Shown: positions 25,565 to 35,327, counted from the first letter of the stretch. The stretch is DNA of 64,000 bases from Lachnoclostridium sp. An138 (GCF_002160765.1 NZ_NFLF01000008.1:1-64000); one strand, 5' to 3'. Numbers and translations are program-made. The notes: generated from the letters alone by a model not told the origin.

Positions 25565-26671
25565 TTGGAATTGTATGCGGGGACCTATGTGGTATATTCC
25601 AATGTCAGTGTGAAGGAGTTCCTGGAGTTCTGGCTGGAAAATGATATCCGGAACCGTGTGGGAAGTGCAGAGACCTACGATAATTACCGGGACATTGTGA
25701 AGAACCACATCGTTCCCCATTGGGGGAAGCGGAAAATGACGGACATTAACAGAGGGGATGTAGTAAAGCTCTATAAGGAAAAGACAGAGTATTCTCCTTC
25801 TGTAGCCAGGCTCCTGAAAACCGTGATGAATGTTTCCATGAAGTATGCAGTGGATAAGAAGGTCCGTGCAGATAATCCGGCGGAGGGCATAGACTTGCCA
25901 AAAAAGGTGGCAAAAAAGCCATACCATACCAGAAACATCGACACGCAGAAAACTTTGAATATGGAGCAGACACTGATTCTGCTGGAGGCCAGCAGGGACA
26001 CGCCGATTCATATGCAGGTGCTGTTCAACGTACTGATGGGGCTCAGGCGCCGGGAGATCAATGGAGTGAAATACTCTGATGTGGATTATATTAACCGGAC
26101 GCTGAGAGTAGAGCGGCAGCTGGGGAAGAGGCTCAACACAAAGAAGGAGGATTTTGCACCCAAGACTTTTACAAAGCAGGAAGTGAGGCTGAAGACACCG
26201 TCCAGCTACCGGGATATCCCTATACCGGATTATGTATTTGAAGCGATTCTGGAGCAGAGGAAGATATACGAGAGGAACCGGAGCCGCAGAAAGAACCAAT
26301 TTCAGGATGATGATTACATCTGCTGTTCCAGTTACGGGCGCTCACGTGGCAAGGATTTTCATTTTAAACATTATAAGCGACTTCTGAAGGAAAATAACTT
26401 ACCCAACATCCGCTGGCATGATTTAAGAAGTACCTTTTGTACTCTTCTTTTGAAAAATGACTTCAATCCGAAAGCTGTCTCCAAACTGATGGGCCACGCA
26501 AAAGAGATTATCACAATGGATGTATATGGAGACAACCGGGGAATTATCGCTGACTGTGTGGATGAGATACAGCCGTTTATTGATGAAGTCCTGCCGACAG
26601 AGGATGAAGATTCTGAGATTAAGACAGAGAATATAGAAGTGGTTATCTCAGCAGATGACTATCTTAAGTAA
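25565..26671 (+). CDS. tyrosine recombinase (integrase), N-terminus possibly shortened
   Basis: This 368-aa phage-type integrase has a SAM-like core-binding domain at residues ~14-105 (SVKEFLEFWLENDIRNRVGS...) and a catalytic domain at ~130-345. The active-site residues are Arg in LMGLRRREI, the H-x-x-R pair in WHDLRSTF, His in MGHAKEI and the nucleophile Tyr in MDVYGD. The usual N-terminal arm-binding domain is missing and the start is a TTG after AAGGATAAGAAGG, so the gene may be 5'-truncated. It sits at the right edge of the insert, next to AAAGAAGT and upstream of uvrB, where an att site would be expected. An acidic tail follows the catalytic domain. Confidence 0.87.
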   Translation: MELYAGTYVVYSNVSVKEFLEFWLENDIRNRVGSAETYDNYRDIVKNHIVPHWGKRKMTDINRGDVVKLYKEKTEYSPSVARLLKTVMNVSMKYAVDKKVRADNPAEGIDLPKKVAKKPYHTRNIDTQKTLNMEQTLILLEASRDTPIHMQVLFNVLMGLRRREINGVKYSDVDYINRTLRVERQLGKRLNTKKEDFAPKTFTKQEVRLKTPSSYRDIPIPDYVFEAILEQRKIYERNRSRRKNQFQDDDYICCSSYGRSRGKDFHFKHYKRLLKENNLPNIRWHDLRSTFCTLLLKNDFNPKAVSKLMGHAKEIITMDVYGDNRGIIADCVDEIQPFIDEVLPTEDEDSEIKTENIEVVISADDYLK

Positions 26672-26688
26672 AATTGAACATACTAGAA

Positions 26689-26696
26689 AAAGAAGT
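26689..26696 (+). repeat. right 8-bp repeat flanking the 6.8-kb insert
   Basis: This copy of AAAGAAGT lies 18 bp after the integrase stop codon and 2 bp before the U2 block. It matches the left copy at 19850-19857. Confidence 0.45.
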
Positions 26697-26849
26697 GTAG
26701 CGGCAGAGAGGAACGGATGTTCTAAAATGCGGCTATACTTTTTTGACTATCCATGCTATAATTTGCCTGACTGGAAGAAAAGCAAGCGCGGCCGGAGGGA
26801 GCATTTGCTTTTCTCTGGTTAGGCAGCGAAGAACCGAAGGTTCTGAGCG

Positions 26850-26878
26850 TGCCAGAATGAACAACGTGAATTCTGGCA
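26850..26878. repeat. hairpin in the uvrB leader
   Basis: TGCCAGAAT and ATTCTGGCA are perfect 9-bp arms. A second small hairpin, GAACC-GAA-GGTTC (26831-26843), precedes it and is absent from the U1 copy. Confidence 0.6.
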
Positions 26879-26975
26879 TGTTTGGTGACCTTTAGAAATG
26901 CCAATTTCACTTTTGTTTATCTGGTGTTACGCAGTTTTGAAAAACACATTTTGGTGACCTGAATTCGTAAAAAAG

Positions 26976-27046
26976 AAAAAGTTCGTGTATATGCCAGGCC
27001 AAAATACTCAAATTTTACGAATTTCGGGCATATACTCGAACTTTTT
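26976..27046 (+). promoter_or_regulatory. 20-bp-arm hairpin immediately upstream of uvrB
   Basis: The arms 26976-26995 (AAAAAGTTCG...ATGCC) and 27027-27046 (GGCATATACT...TTTTT) pair with one mismatch. They end in T's 14 bp before the uvrB ribosome-binding site. It could be an attenuator or terminator controlling uvrB. No canonical LexA box is evident. Confidence 0.5.
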
Positions 27047-27076
27047 ACTACGGTCATCTGGGAGGAAAAATAGAAA

Positions 27077-29128
27077 ATGGGAAATCAAGGACATTCGCAA
27101 TCCGCTGGCAAAGACCAGCTCCCTGCTCATGAAACCGGCAAAAAAGCTGCCGGTTTCAAATTACACTCAGAATATCAGCCCACCGGCGACCAGCCCCAGG
27201 CGATCGAGGCGCTTGTAAAAGGGTTCCGGGAAGGCAACCAAGCCCAGACTTTACTGGGGGTTACGGGATCTGGCAAGACCTTCACGATGGCCAATGTCAT
27301 TCAGCAGCTGAACAAGCCGACGCTGGTCATCGCCCACAATAAAACCCTCGCGGCACAGCTCTACGGGGAGTTTAAGGAGTTCTTCCCCGAGAACGCAGTG
27401 GAGTATTTTGTGTCCTACTATGATTATTATCAGCCGGAGGCATATGTGCCTTCTACAGATACCTACATTGCCAAGGATTCCGCCATCAACGATGAGATCG
27501 ACAAGCTCCGCCTGTCGGCTACTGCGGCGCTCATCGAGCGCCGCGACGTCATCATCGTCTCTTCGGTGTCCTGTATCTATGGCCTGGGTGAACCGGAAAA
27601 CTTTGAGAAGATGATGGTGTCCCTGCGGCCGGGAATGGAAAAGGACCGGGACGAGGTGCTGCGGCAGCTTGTGGATATCCAGTATGACCGAAATGATATG
27701 GATTTCAAGCGCGGTACCTTCCGGGTGCGGGGAGATGTGATCGAGATCATTCCGGCCAATGAGGCGGAGACTGCCGTGCGGGTGGAATTTTTCGGCGACG
27801 AGATCGACCGGATTACCCGGATTGATGTGCTGACCGGGGAGATTAAAGAAGAACTGAATCATGTGGCGATTTTTCCGGCCTCCCATTATGTGGTGCCTGC
27901 GGAGCAGATTAAACGGGCGGCCGCGGCCATTGAGGAGGAACTGGAGGAGCGCGTCCGGTATTTCAAGAGCGAGGATAAGCTGCTGGAGGCCCAGCGGATT
28001 GCAGAGCGGACGAATTTCGATATCGAGATGCTGAAGGAAACGGGTTTCTGTTCCGGCATCGAGAATTATTCCCGCCATCTGGCAGGCTATGCGCCGGGGA
28101 CGCCGCCCAACACTCTGATGGATTATTTTAAGGATGATTTTCTGATTATTATTGACGAGTCTCATAAGACGATTCCGCAGATCAGGGGCATGTTCGCGGG
28201 GGACCAGTCCCGGAAGAAAACCCTGGTAGATTATGGCTTCCGCCTGCCTTCTGCCATGGATAACCGCCCCTTGAATTTTGGAGAATTTGAAAGTAAAATA
28301 GATCAGATCCTGTTTGTATCAGCCACGCCGGGAGAATATGAGGCGGATCATGAGATGCTGCGGGCCGAGCAGATTATCCGGCCTACAGGACTTCTGGACC
28401 CGAAGGTGGAGGTGCGCCCGGTAGAAGGACAGATCGATGACCTGGTGGGCGAAGTCAATAAGGAGACTGCGGCAGGCCATAAAATTCTGATTACGACGCT
28501 GACCAAGCGGATGGCAGAGGACCTGACAGATTATATGCGTGAGCTTGGCATCCGCGTGAAATACCTGCATTCTGATATCGATACGCTGGAGCGGACGCAG
28601 ATTATCCGGGATATGCGTCTTGATGTCTTTGACGTGCTGGTGGGAATCAATCTGCTCCGGGAAGGTCTGGATATTCCGGAGATCACGCTGGTGGCAATTC
28701 TGGATGCGGACAAGGAAGGATTTCTGCGTTCGGAGGTATCTCTGATTCAGACTATCGGCCGCGCGGCCCGGAACTCGGAAGGTCATGTCATCATGTACGC
28801 GGACACCATCACAGATTCCATGCGTCTGGCTATTGATGAGACGGAGAGAAGACGGACGCTGCAGGAGGCATACAATAAGGAACACGGTATCACGCCGAAG
28901 ACCATTCAGAAATCAGTCCGGGAGCTTATCAGCATTTCGAAGGAGATTGCCCAGGAGGAGCTGCGGTTCGAGAAAGATCCGGAGTCCATGAGCAGGAAGG
29001 AACTGGAGAAGCTGATTGCGGATATCGACAAGAAGATGAAGAAGGCTGCCGCGGAGCTGAATTTCGAGCTGGCCGCAGAGCTGCGCGACAAGATGATTGA
29101 GCTGAAGAAGCAGCTTGCGGATCTGTAG
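27077..29128 (+). CDS. uvrB: excinuclease ABC subunit B
   Basis: UvrB is the damage-verifying helicase-like subunit of nucleotide excision repair. It is loaded by UvrA and recruits UvrC. The 683-aa product shows Walker [10 protein letters not shown] (~residues 69-77), the beta-hairpin region [18 protein letters not shown], the DESH box IIDESHKT and helicase motif VI region [11 protein letters not shown]-terminal UVR/UvrC-binding motif ([20 protein letters not shown]) ends the protein. The N-terminus has about 25 extra residues ([20 protein letters not shown]) before the usual [14 protein letters not shown] start. GGAGG lies 11 bp upstream. It is co-directional with uvrA, 122 bp upstream. A mobile insert now lies just upstream of its leader. 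Confidence 0.98.
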   Translation: MGNQGHSQSAGKDQLPAHETGKKAAGFKLHSEYQPTGDQPQAIEALVKGFREGNQAQTLLGVTGSGKTFTMANVIQQLNKPTLVIAHNKTLAAQLYGEFKEFFPENAVEYFVSYYDYYQPEAYVPSTDTYIAKDSAINDEIDKLRLSATAALIERRDVIIVSSVSCIYGLGEPENFEKMMVSLRPGMEKDRDEVLRQLVDIQYDRNDMDFKRGTFRVRGDVIEIIPANEAETAVRVEFFGDEIDRITRIDVLTGEIKEELNHVAIFPASHYVVPAEQIKRAAAAIEEELEERVRYFKSEDKLLEAQRIAERTNFDIEMLKETGFCSGIENYSRHLAGYAPGTPPNTLMDYFKDDFLIIIDESHKTIPQIRGMFAGDQSRKKTLVDYGFRLPSAMDNRPLNFGEFESKIDQILFVSATPGEYEADHEMLRAEQIIRPTGLLDPKVEVRPVEGQIDDLVGEVNKETAAGHKILITTLTKRMAEDLTDYMRELGIRVKYLHSDIDTLERTQIIRDMRLDVFDVLVGINLLREGLDIPEITLVAILDADKEGFLRSEVSLIQTIGRAARNSEGHVIMYADTITDSMRLAIDETERRRTLQEAYNKEHGITPKTIQKSVRELISISKEIAQEELRFEKDPESMSRKELEKLIADIDKKMKKAAAELNFELAAELRDKMIELKKQLADL

Positions 29129-29250
29129 GAAAATCGCGGGAAATCTGTGCAATAATGGAAGAAAACCGCAGACGATACCCGGCGGAAATCCGGCAGGAAT
29201 ATTTTCCGGGTTCCGGCGCAGGCTATAGAGCAAAAGATAAGAGGAGTATT

Positions 29251-32091
29251 ATGAAAAACTGTATCAGAATCAGAGGAGCAAATGAACATAATCTGAAAAA
29301 TCTGGATCTGGACATCCCCAGAGATAAATTTGTTGTGCTGACGGGGTTAAGCGGTTCCGGAAAGTCCTCGCTGGCTTTCGATACCATTTATGCGGAAGGA
29401 CAGAGAAGGTATATGGAATCCCTGTCTTCCTATGCGCGCCAGTTCCTGGGACAGATGGAGAAACCCAATGTGGAGAGCATAGAGGGTCTGTCTCCCGCTA
29501 TCTCCATTGACCAGAAGTCTACCAACCGGAACCCCAGGTCTACGGTGGGAACGGTGACGGAAATCTACGATTATTTCCGTCTGCTCTACGCGCGGATTGG
29601 AATTCCCCACTGTCCCAAATGCGGCAAGGAGATCAAAAAGCAGAGCGTGGACCAGATGGTGGACCAGATCATGGCGCTGCCGGAGCGGACCAGAATTCAG
29701 CTGCTGGCTCCGGTGGTAAAAGGACGCAAGGGCGAGCATGTGAAGGTGCTGGAACAGGCCAGAAAAAGCGGCTTTGTGCGTGTGAAGATTGACGGAAATC
29801 TTTACGAGCTTTCTGAGGACATCAAACTGGAAAAGAATGTAAAACACTTGATAGAGATTGTGGTGGACCGTCTGGTGGTGAAGCCGGGCATTGAGCGGCG
29901 CTTGGCGGATTCCATTGAGACTGTGCTGAATCTGGCAGAGGGACTTCTGATTGTGGAGATTGTAGGAGGAAGTGAGGAGGAAGTTCTGTCCTTCAGTTCC
30001 AGCTATGCCTGCCCGGACTGCGGCATCAGTATGGAGGAAATTGAGCCCAGAAGCTTTTCCTTCAATAATCCCTTCGGCGCCTGCCCGGACTGTTACGGAC
30101 TGGGTTATAAGATGGAATTTGATGAGGATCTGATGATTCCCGATAAATCCCTAAGCATTGCGGAGGGAGCCATTGCAGTTATGGGCTGGCAGTCCTGTAC
30201 GGACCCGTCCAGCTTCACCTATGCTCTTTTGAAGGCACTTTCGGAAGAATATCATTTTGATTTGAATACACCCTATGAAAAGCTGTCTCCGGAAATCCAG
30301 AATATACTGATTCACGGAACGGACGGCCGCAAGGTGAAGGTCCATTATAAGGGGCAGAGAGGCCAGGGCGTTTATGATGTGGCCTTTGAGGGACTAATTA
30401 AAAATGTGGAACGGCGTTACCGTGAGACGGGTTCGGAAATCGTAAAACAGGAATACGAGACGTTTATGCGGATCACACCCTGTAAGACCTGCGGCGGCCA
30501 GCGTCTGAAAAAGACTTCTCTGGCAGTGACAGTAGCGGATAAAAATATTGCGGAGATTACCGCCATGTCTGTCCGGACGCTGTATGATTTTCTGAAGGAC
30601 CTGCGGCTTACGCCCCAGCAGGAGCTGATCGGCGCCCAGATTCTGAAGGAAATCCGCGCCCGAATCGGATTCCTGGTGGATGTGGGACTGGAGTATCTGA
30701 CTTTGGCCCGGGCTACAGGGACCCTGTCCGGCGGCGAAGCTCAACGAATCCGTCTGGCGACCCAGATAGGTTCGGGCCTGGTGGGTGTGGCTTATATTCT
30801 GGATGAGCCCAGCATCGGCCTTCACCAGAGGGACAATGACAAGCTGCTGGCGACGCTGAAGCGCCTGCGGGATCTGGGCAATACGCTGATTGTGGTGGAG
30901 CATGATGAGGACACCATGTTTGCGGCAGATTATATTGTGGATATCGGACCGGGTGCCGGAGAACACGGCGGCCGTCTGGTGGCCGCGGGAACCGCGGAGG
31001 ATATCATGGCCTGCCCGGAGTCCATTACAGGCGCCTACTTAAGCGGCCGGCTTCAGATTCCGGTGCCGGAAAAGCGCCGGACGCCCACAGGCTGGCTTAC
31101 GGTCAAGGGAGCGGCAGAAAATAACCTGAAGAATATCCAGGTGGCGTTCCCTCTGGGCGTTATGACCTGCGTGACCGGCGTATCCGGATCGGGAAAGAGT
31201 TCGCTGGTCAATGAGATTCTGTATAAAACCCTTGCAAAGAAGCTGAACCGCGCAAGGACGATTCCGGGAAAATATAAATCTATGGAGGGTGTGGAGCAGC
31301 TGGATAAAGTCATTGCCATTGATCAGTCTCCCATTGGACGCACACCCAGATCAAATCCGGCTACTTATACGGGAGTTTTTGATCAGATCCGGGATCTTTT
31401 TGCCTCTACGCCCGACGCCAAGAGCCGAGGCTACAAAAAGGGCCGTTTCAGCTTTAATGTGAAAGGCGGCCGCTGTGAGGCATGTTCCGGTGACGGTATC
31501 ATAAAAATAGAGATGCATTTCCTGCCGGATGTGTATGTGCCCTGCGAGGTATGCCAGGGAAAACGGTATAACCGTGAGACGCTGGAGGTTAAATATAAAG
31601 GAAAGAGCATTTACGATGTGCTGGATATGACTGTGGAGGAGGCTTTGGAGTTTTTTGAACCGGTTCCTTCTATCCGCAGAAAGATAGAGACCCTGAATGA
31701 CGTGGGGCTTTCCTATATCAGGCTGGGCCAGCCTTCCACGACCCTGTCCGGAGGAGAGGCCCAGAGAATCAAGCTGGCCACGGAGCTCTCCCGCCGCAGT
31801 ACAGGAAGAACCATTTACATTCTGGACGAGCCCACCACGGGACTTCATTTCGCGGATGTCCATAAACTGACGGAGATCCTGCAGCGCCTGGCTGAGGGCG
31901 GCAATACGGTCATTGTCATTGAGCATAACCTGGATGTGATTAAGACCGCGGATTATATCATTGATATGGGCCCGGAAGGCGGAGACCGCGGCGGCACTGT
32001 GATTGCCAGGGGAACGCCTGAGGAGGTGGCTGAGCAGGAGGTGTCTTATACAGGCCGGTATCTGAAAAAGTATCTGAAGCCCAGAAAATAG
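29251..32091 (+). CDS. uvrA: excinuclease ABC subunit A
   Basis: UvrA is the damage-scanning ATPase of nucleotide excision repair. The 946-aa product has two ABC modules, with Walker [10 protein letters not shown] near residue 31 and GVSGSGKSS near 645. Two LSGGEAQRI signatures and two Walker B/DEP motifs ([20 protein letters not shown]) follow the same order. Zinc fingers appear as CPKCGKE, CPDCG...CPDC and CEACSGDG...CEVCQGKR. I chose ATG 29251, which has AGAGGAG upstream and the family N-terminus [17 protein letters not shown]. An upstream in-frame ATG at 29155 adds unlike residues. It probably shares the uvrB transcript. Confidence 0.98.
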   Translation: MKNCIRIRGANEHNLKNLDLDIPRDKFVVLTGLSGSGKSSLAFDTIYAEGQRRYMESLSSYARQFLGQMEKPNVESIEGLSPAISIDQKSTNRNPRSTVGTVTEIYDYFRLLYARIGIPHCPKCGKEIKKQSVDQMVDQIMALPERTRIQLLAPVVKGRKGEHVKVLEQARKSGFVRVKIDGNLYELSEDIKLEKNVKHLIEIVVDRLVVKPGIERRLADSIETVLNLAEGLLIVEIVGGSEEEVLSFSSSYACPDCGISMEEIEPRSFSFNNPFGACPDCYGLGYKMEFDEDLMIPDKSLSIAEGAIAVMGWQSCTDPSSFTYALLKALSEEYHFDLNTPYEKLSPEIQNILIHGTDGRKVKVHYKGQRGQGVYDVAFEGLIKNVERRYRETGSEIVKQEYETFMRITPCKTCGGQRLKKTSLAVTVADKNIAEITAMSVRTLYDFLKDLRLTPQQELIGAQILKEIRARIGFLVDVGLEYLTLARATGTLSGGEAQRIRLATQIGSGLVGVAYILDEPSIGLHQRDNDKLLATLKRLRDLGNTLIVVEHDEDTMFAADYIVDIGPGAGEHGGRLVAAGTAEDIMACPESITGAYLSGRLQIPVPEKRRTPTGWLTVKGAAENNLKNIQVAFPLGVMTCVTGVSGSGKSSLVNEILYKTLAKKLNRARTIPGKYKSMEGVEQLDKVIAIDQSPIGRTPRSNPATYTGVFDQIRDLFASTPDAKSRGYKKGRFSFNVKGGRCEACSGDGIIKIEMHFLPDVYVPCEVCQGKRYNRETLEVKYKGKSIYDVLDMTVEEALEFFEPVPSIRRKIETLNDVGLSYIRLGQPSTTLSGGEAQRIKLATELSRRSTGRTIYILDEPTTGLHFADVHKLTEILQRLAEGGNTVIVIEHNLDVIKTADYIIDMGPEGGDRGGTVIARGTPEEVAEQEVSYTGRYLKKYLKPRK

Positions 32092-32132
32092 ATGTGAGAC
32101 GGAATGGGAAAAGTCCGCTCTTAACGCAGGGG

Positions 32133-32161
32133 TTGTGTAAATTTCAAATTTTGCATATAAT
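32133..32161 (+). promoter_or_regulatory. promoter of the murB-rapZ-whiA-HPr operon
   Basis: TTGTGT (32133-32138) and TATAAT (32156-32161) are separated by 17 bp, 19 bp before murB. Confidence 0.7.
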
Positions 32162-32179
32162 GTATCGTAACGAAGTAAA

Positions 32180-33121
32180 ATGAAAGTGAACAGGACACTG
32201 TATACAGATATGAAGAATGAGAATTTATACAAAACCTTATGTGAGATAAACGGGGCGGAAAATGTACTTCGGGATGAGCCTATGAAAAAGCACACGACCT
32301 TCCGAATCGGCGGCCCGGCCCGCTGCTTTTGCCTTCCGCAGACAGCGGCCCAGCTTGCGGAGACGGTGGAAGCCTGCGAAGAAGCGGGTGAGCCCTGGTA
32401 TATTCTGGGGAACGGCAGCAATGTGCTGGTGAGCGATGATGGATATGACGGTGTGGTGATACAGCTCTTTCACAATTTCGAAGCGGTCCGCATCGAAGGG
32501 TGCCTGATGGAGCTGGAAGCAGGAGTGCTTCTGGTGAAGGCGGCACACCTGGCGGCCAGAGAAGGGCTTACCGGCCTGGAATTTGCTTCCGGGATTCCGG
32601 GGACGCTTGGAGGAGCCCTGGTCATGAATGCGGGAGCCTACGGCGGAGAAATGAAAGACGTAGTGCGGGAAGCGCTTGTGATGAGAAAGGACGGAAAGCT
32701 TCTCAGACTGAAGCGGGAAGAGCTGGAGCTGGGCTATCGGACCAGTGTGATTGCCCGGGAGGGCTACGTGGTGCTGAGCGTGCTTCTGGAGCTTCGAAAG
32801 GGCGATCCGGAAGAAATCGAGACCCGTATGCAGGAGCTTCGGACGGCAAGGACGGAGAAGCAGCCGCTGGAATACCCCAGCGCTGGAAGTACCTTTAAGA
32901 GGCCGGAAGGTTATTTCGCTGGAAAACTGATTATGGATGCCGGGCTTCGGGGATACCGTCTGGGCGGAGCGCAGGTTTCTGAAAAGCACTGCGGTTTTGT
33001 GATCAATACGGGAGACGCCACGGCGGAGGATGTTATGAACCTTATCCGGCATGTGCAGTCCGAAGTCAGCAGACAGTTTGGCGTGGAACTGGAAATGGAA
33101 GTAAAGACACTGGGGTTCTGA
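32180..33121 (+). CDS. murB: UDP-N-acetylenolpyruvoylglucosamine reductase
   Basis: MurB is an FAD enzyme that reduces UDP-GlcNAc-enolpyruvate to UDP-MurNAc in peptidoglycan precursor synthesis. The 313-aa product has the FAD-binding segments TTFRIGGPAR, ILGNGSNVLVSDDG and GIPGTLGGALVMNAGAYGGE. The C-terminal catalytic region contains YPSAGSTFKRPEG (catalytic Ser) and GLRGYRLGGAQVSEKHCGFV, typical of type II MurB. The start is uncertain: ATG 32180 and ATG 32210 both have weak ribosome-binding sites. It leads a cluster with rapZ, whiA and an HPr-like gene. Confidence 0.96.
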   Translation: MKVNRTLYTDMKNENLYKTLCEINGAENVLRDEPMKKHTTFRIGGPARCFCLPQTAAQLAETVEACEEAGEPWYILGNGSNVLVSDDGYDGVVIQLFHNFEAVRIEGCLMELEAGVLLVKAAHLAAREGLTGLEFASGIPGTLGGALVMNAGAYGGEMKDVVREALVMRKDGKLLRLKREELELGYRTSVIAREGYVVLSVLLELRKGDPEEIETRMQELRTARTEKQPLEYPSAGSTFKRPEGYFAGKLIMDAGLRGYRLGGAQVSEKHCGFVINTGDATAEDVMNLIRHVQSEVSRQFGVELEMEVKTLGF

Positions 33122-33223
33122 AGAATTCCGGGACTCCTGCTGCGGAGAAGATATATCAGGCAGGGTACGCCGGGATGGAGCGGGAATGGCAGCAAGAGGA
33201 GAGGCATTTGAGGGAGAATACAA

Positions 33224-34102
33224 ATGAGATTTGTGATAGTAACCGGGATGTCCGGTGCAGGCAGAGGAACTTCGCTGAAAATATTGGAAGATGCAGGTTA
33301 TTTCTGCGTGGATAATCTTCCGATTTCGCTGATCGGCAAATTTGCGGAGCTGATTTATTCCAGCACCAGTGAGATTTCCAAGGTGGCTCTGGGATTGGAT
33401 ATCCGCAGCGGCAAGACGCTGGATGAGCTGACCTCCACACTGGAGAAGCTGACCATGGCCGGATATAAATATGAAATTCTGTTCCTGGATGCTTCGGACG
33501 AAGTCCTGGTGAAGAGATACAAGGAAACAAGAAGAAATCACCCGCTTGCGCAGGAGGGCCGCATCATTGAGGGAATTGTTCAGGAGAGAAAAAAACTGCT
33601 CTTTCTGAAAAAGCAGGCAGATTACATTATTGATACCAGCAGCCTTCTGACAAGGGAGCTGAAGCAGGAGCTGGATAAGATTTTTGTGCAGAATCAGGAC
33701 TTCAAGAATCTGGTGATTACAGTCCTGTCCTTTGGCTTCAAATATGGAATTCCCAATGACTCGGATCTGGTGTTTGACGTGAGATTTCTTCCGAATCCCT
33801 ACTATTATGAAGAACTGAGAGCCTTGAGCGGAAATGACAAAGAGGTTCAGGACTTTGTGATGGGATTCGAGGTGTCCCACCGGTTTCTGGACAAGCTGAT
33901 CGATATGATACAGTTTCTGATTCCCAACTATGTGCTGGAAGGAAAGAACCAGCTGGTGATTTCCATCGGCTGTACAGGCGGAAAGCACCGTTCTGTGACG
34001 CTGGCCAACAGGCTGTATGAGCGTCTGCGGGAAAATGCGGATTACGCGGTCCGGATTGAGCACCGGGATATTGAAAAGGACGCAATTGTGAAGGCCCACT
34101 GA
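33224..34102 (+). CDS. rapZ: RapZ/YvcJ-type nucleotide-binding protein
   Basis: This 292-aa RapZ homologue belongs to a family that binds nucleotides and, in E. coli, guides RNase E to the GlmZ small RNA. In Bacillus the homologue affects competence. Family sequence is clear: YFCVDNLP, the central RRNHPL, SFGFKYGIPNDSDLVFDVRF and the C-terminal GCTGGKHRSVTLA. The Walker A is altered, GMSGAGRGT at 8-16, with Arg14 where Lys is usual and Gly15 for Ser/Thr, so nucleotide binding may be changed. It lies between murB and whiA. The yvcK gene often found between rapZ and whiA is absent. Confidence 0.95.
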   Translation: MRFVIVTGMSGAGRGTSLKILEDAGYFCVDNLPISLIGKFAELIYSSTSEISKVALGLDIRSGKTLDELTSTLEKLTMAGYKYEILFLDASDEVLVKRYKETRRNHPLAQEGRIIEGIVQERKKLLFLKKQADYIIDTSSLLTRELKQELDKIFVQNQDFKNLVITVLSFGFKYGIPNDSDLVFDVRFLPNPYYYEELRALSGNDKEVQDFVMGFEVSHRFLDKLIDMIQFLIPNYVLEGKNQLVISIGCTGGKHRSVTLANRLYERLRENADYAVRIEHRDIEKDAIVKAH

Positions 34103-34176
34103 AAGAGTTTGGTGTCCCGGTTTTGTGAACCGCGGCGGTTCCCGAACCGGGCCTGAGAAACAGTATGAGGTGACAG

Positions 34177-35076
34177 ATGTCATTTTCCAGTGAAATTAAG
34201 CAGGAGCTGTCCTGGCAGCTCCCGTCTGCCAGACACTGCCGTCTTGCGGAGATTTCCGCCATTCTAAGCTTCTGCAGCCATGTGGAAGCGGGGACGGAGG
34301 GAACCGGAAATGTAAGAATGCATACGGAAAATCTGGCAGTTGCAAGAAAATACTTTACATTATTGAAAAAAACATTTAATATAAACATGAACGTGTCGGT
34401 TCGTCAGAACAGAAAGCCTCATGGGAATAGGAGCTTTGAGATTACGGCCCTGACGGATATGACAGCGGTCAGGCATGTTTTGATCCAGAATCCATGCTGC
34501 AGGCGCGCTTATATCCGTGGAGCGTTTCTGGCCTCCGGTTCCGTCAGCGACCCGGAAAAGGGGTATCATTTCGAGATTGTATGCGCCGACTCTGCCAGAG
34601 CAGAGCAGCTTTCCGCCATGCTGGAAAGCTTTGGAATTGAAGCGAAGATTACGCTTCGCAAGCACAGTTACATTCTATATGTTAAGGAAGGTTCACAGAT
34701 AGCAGATATTCTGAATGTGATGGAAGCACATGTGGGGCTGATGAAATTTGAGAATATCCGTATCCTGAAAGAAATGCGGAATTCTGTAAACCGGCAGGTG
34801 AACTGCGAGACTGCCAACCTGAATAAAACCGTTTCTGCAGCGGTGAAGCAGATTGAGGATATCCAGTATATCCAGAGCACAATCGGCTTCGAAAAGCTGC
34901 CTGAGAATCTGGCTGAGATAGCCAGGCTGCGTCTGGAGCAGCCTGGAATGTCACTGAAGGAGCTGGGACAGATGCTCACTCCGCCGGTGGGAAAATCAGG
35001 GGTGAACCACAGACTCAGGAAGCTGAGTTTTATTGCAGAGGAGCTAAGGGAACACAAGGAGGAGAGAATATTATGA
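34177..35076 (+). CDS. whiA: DNA-binding protein WhiA
   Basis: WhiA is a conserved Gram-positive protein linking cell division and chromosome organisation; in Streptomyces it is a sporulation regulator. The 299-aa product has the N-terminal LAGLIDADG-like domain (SFSSEIKQELSWQLPSARHC; RRAYIRGAFLASGSVSDPEKGYH) and the C-terminal helix-turn-helix LRLEQPGMSLKELGQMLTPP with GKSGVNHRLRKL. Homing-nuclease catalytic residues are not expected in this family. Its stop overlaps the HPr-like start by 4 bp (ATGA), so the two are translationally coupled. Confidence 0.97.
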   Translation: MSFSSEIKQELSWQLPSARHCRLAEISAILSFCSHVEAGTEGTGNVRMHTENLAVARKYFTLLKKTFNINMNVSVRQNRKPHGNRSFEITALTDMTAVRHVLIQNPCCRRAYIRGAFLASGSVSDPEKGYHFEIVCADSARAEQLSAMLESFGIEAKITLRKHSYILYVKEGSQIADILNVMEAHVGLMKFENIRILKEMRNSVNRQVNCETANLNKTVSAAVKQIEDIQYIQSTIGFEKLPENLAEIARLRLEQPGMSLKELGQMLTPPVGKSGVNHRLRKLSFIAEELREHKEERIL

Positions 35077-35327
35077 TTAAGCAGGAGATCACGATTCAAA
35101 TTCCAGATGGGTTGGAGGCCAGACCGGTGGCCTTGCTGGTGCAGGTAGCAAGTCAGTATGGCAGCGAAATCTATGTGGAAAGTGACAACAAGAAAGTGAA
35201 CGCCAAGAGCATCATGGGAATGATGACCCTGGGTCTTTACGCGGGCGAGACAGTGACCGTTTCCGCCAATGGAGAAGACGAGGAAGAGGCTCTTGCCAAT
35301 ATAGAAAAGTTTTTAAGCAGCAAGTAA
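35073..35327 (+). CDS. Crh-like HPr-family protein lacking His15
   Basis: This 84-aa HPr-fold protein has Glu at position 15 (GLEARP instead of GLHARP), so it cannot accept phosphate from enzyme I. The regulatory serine is kept: Ser46 in NAKSIMGMM, the HPr-kinase site. That combination is the hallmark of Crh, a catabolite-repression cofactor of CcpA in Bacillus, where Gln replaces His. Its location after whiA also matches crh in Bacillus. A Crh-like regulatory role is therefore inferred; sugar phosphotransfer is excluded for this copy. A strong terminator follows. Confidence 0.9.
   Translation: MIKQEITIQIPDGLEARPVALLVQVASQYGSEIYVESDNKKVNAKSIMGMMTLGLYAGETVTVSANGEDEEEALANIEKFLSSK

Larger units (their letters stand above)
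26698..27417 (+). repeat. uvrB upstream region and 5' end, resident copy (U2)
   Basis: This 720-bp block is shared with U1. It contains an extended -10 promoter (TGCTATAAT, -10 at 26757-26762), two small hairpins and a long leader hairpin before the uvrB start. No gene other than uvrB is visible in its 405-bp non-coding part. Confidence 0.85.

Noticed and set aside
26698-27076. LexA/SOS box upstream of uvrB
   Set aside because: GTTCG half-sites occur, but no complete CGAAC-N4-GTTCG palindrome was found.
32237-34183. 648-codon minus-strand open frame
   Set aside because: It lies antisense across murB and rapZ and shows no protein-like features.
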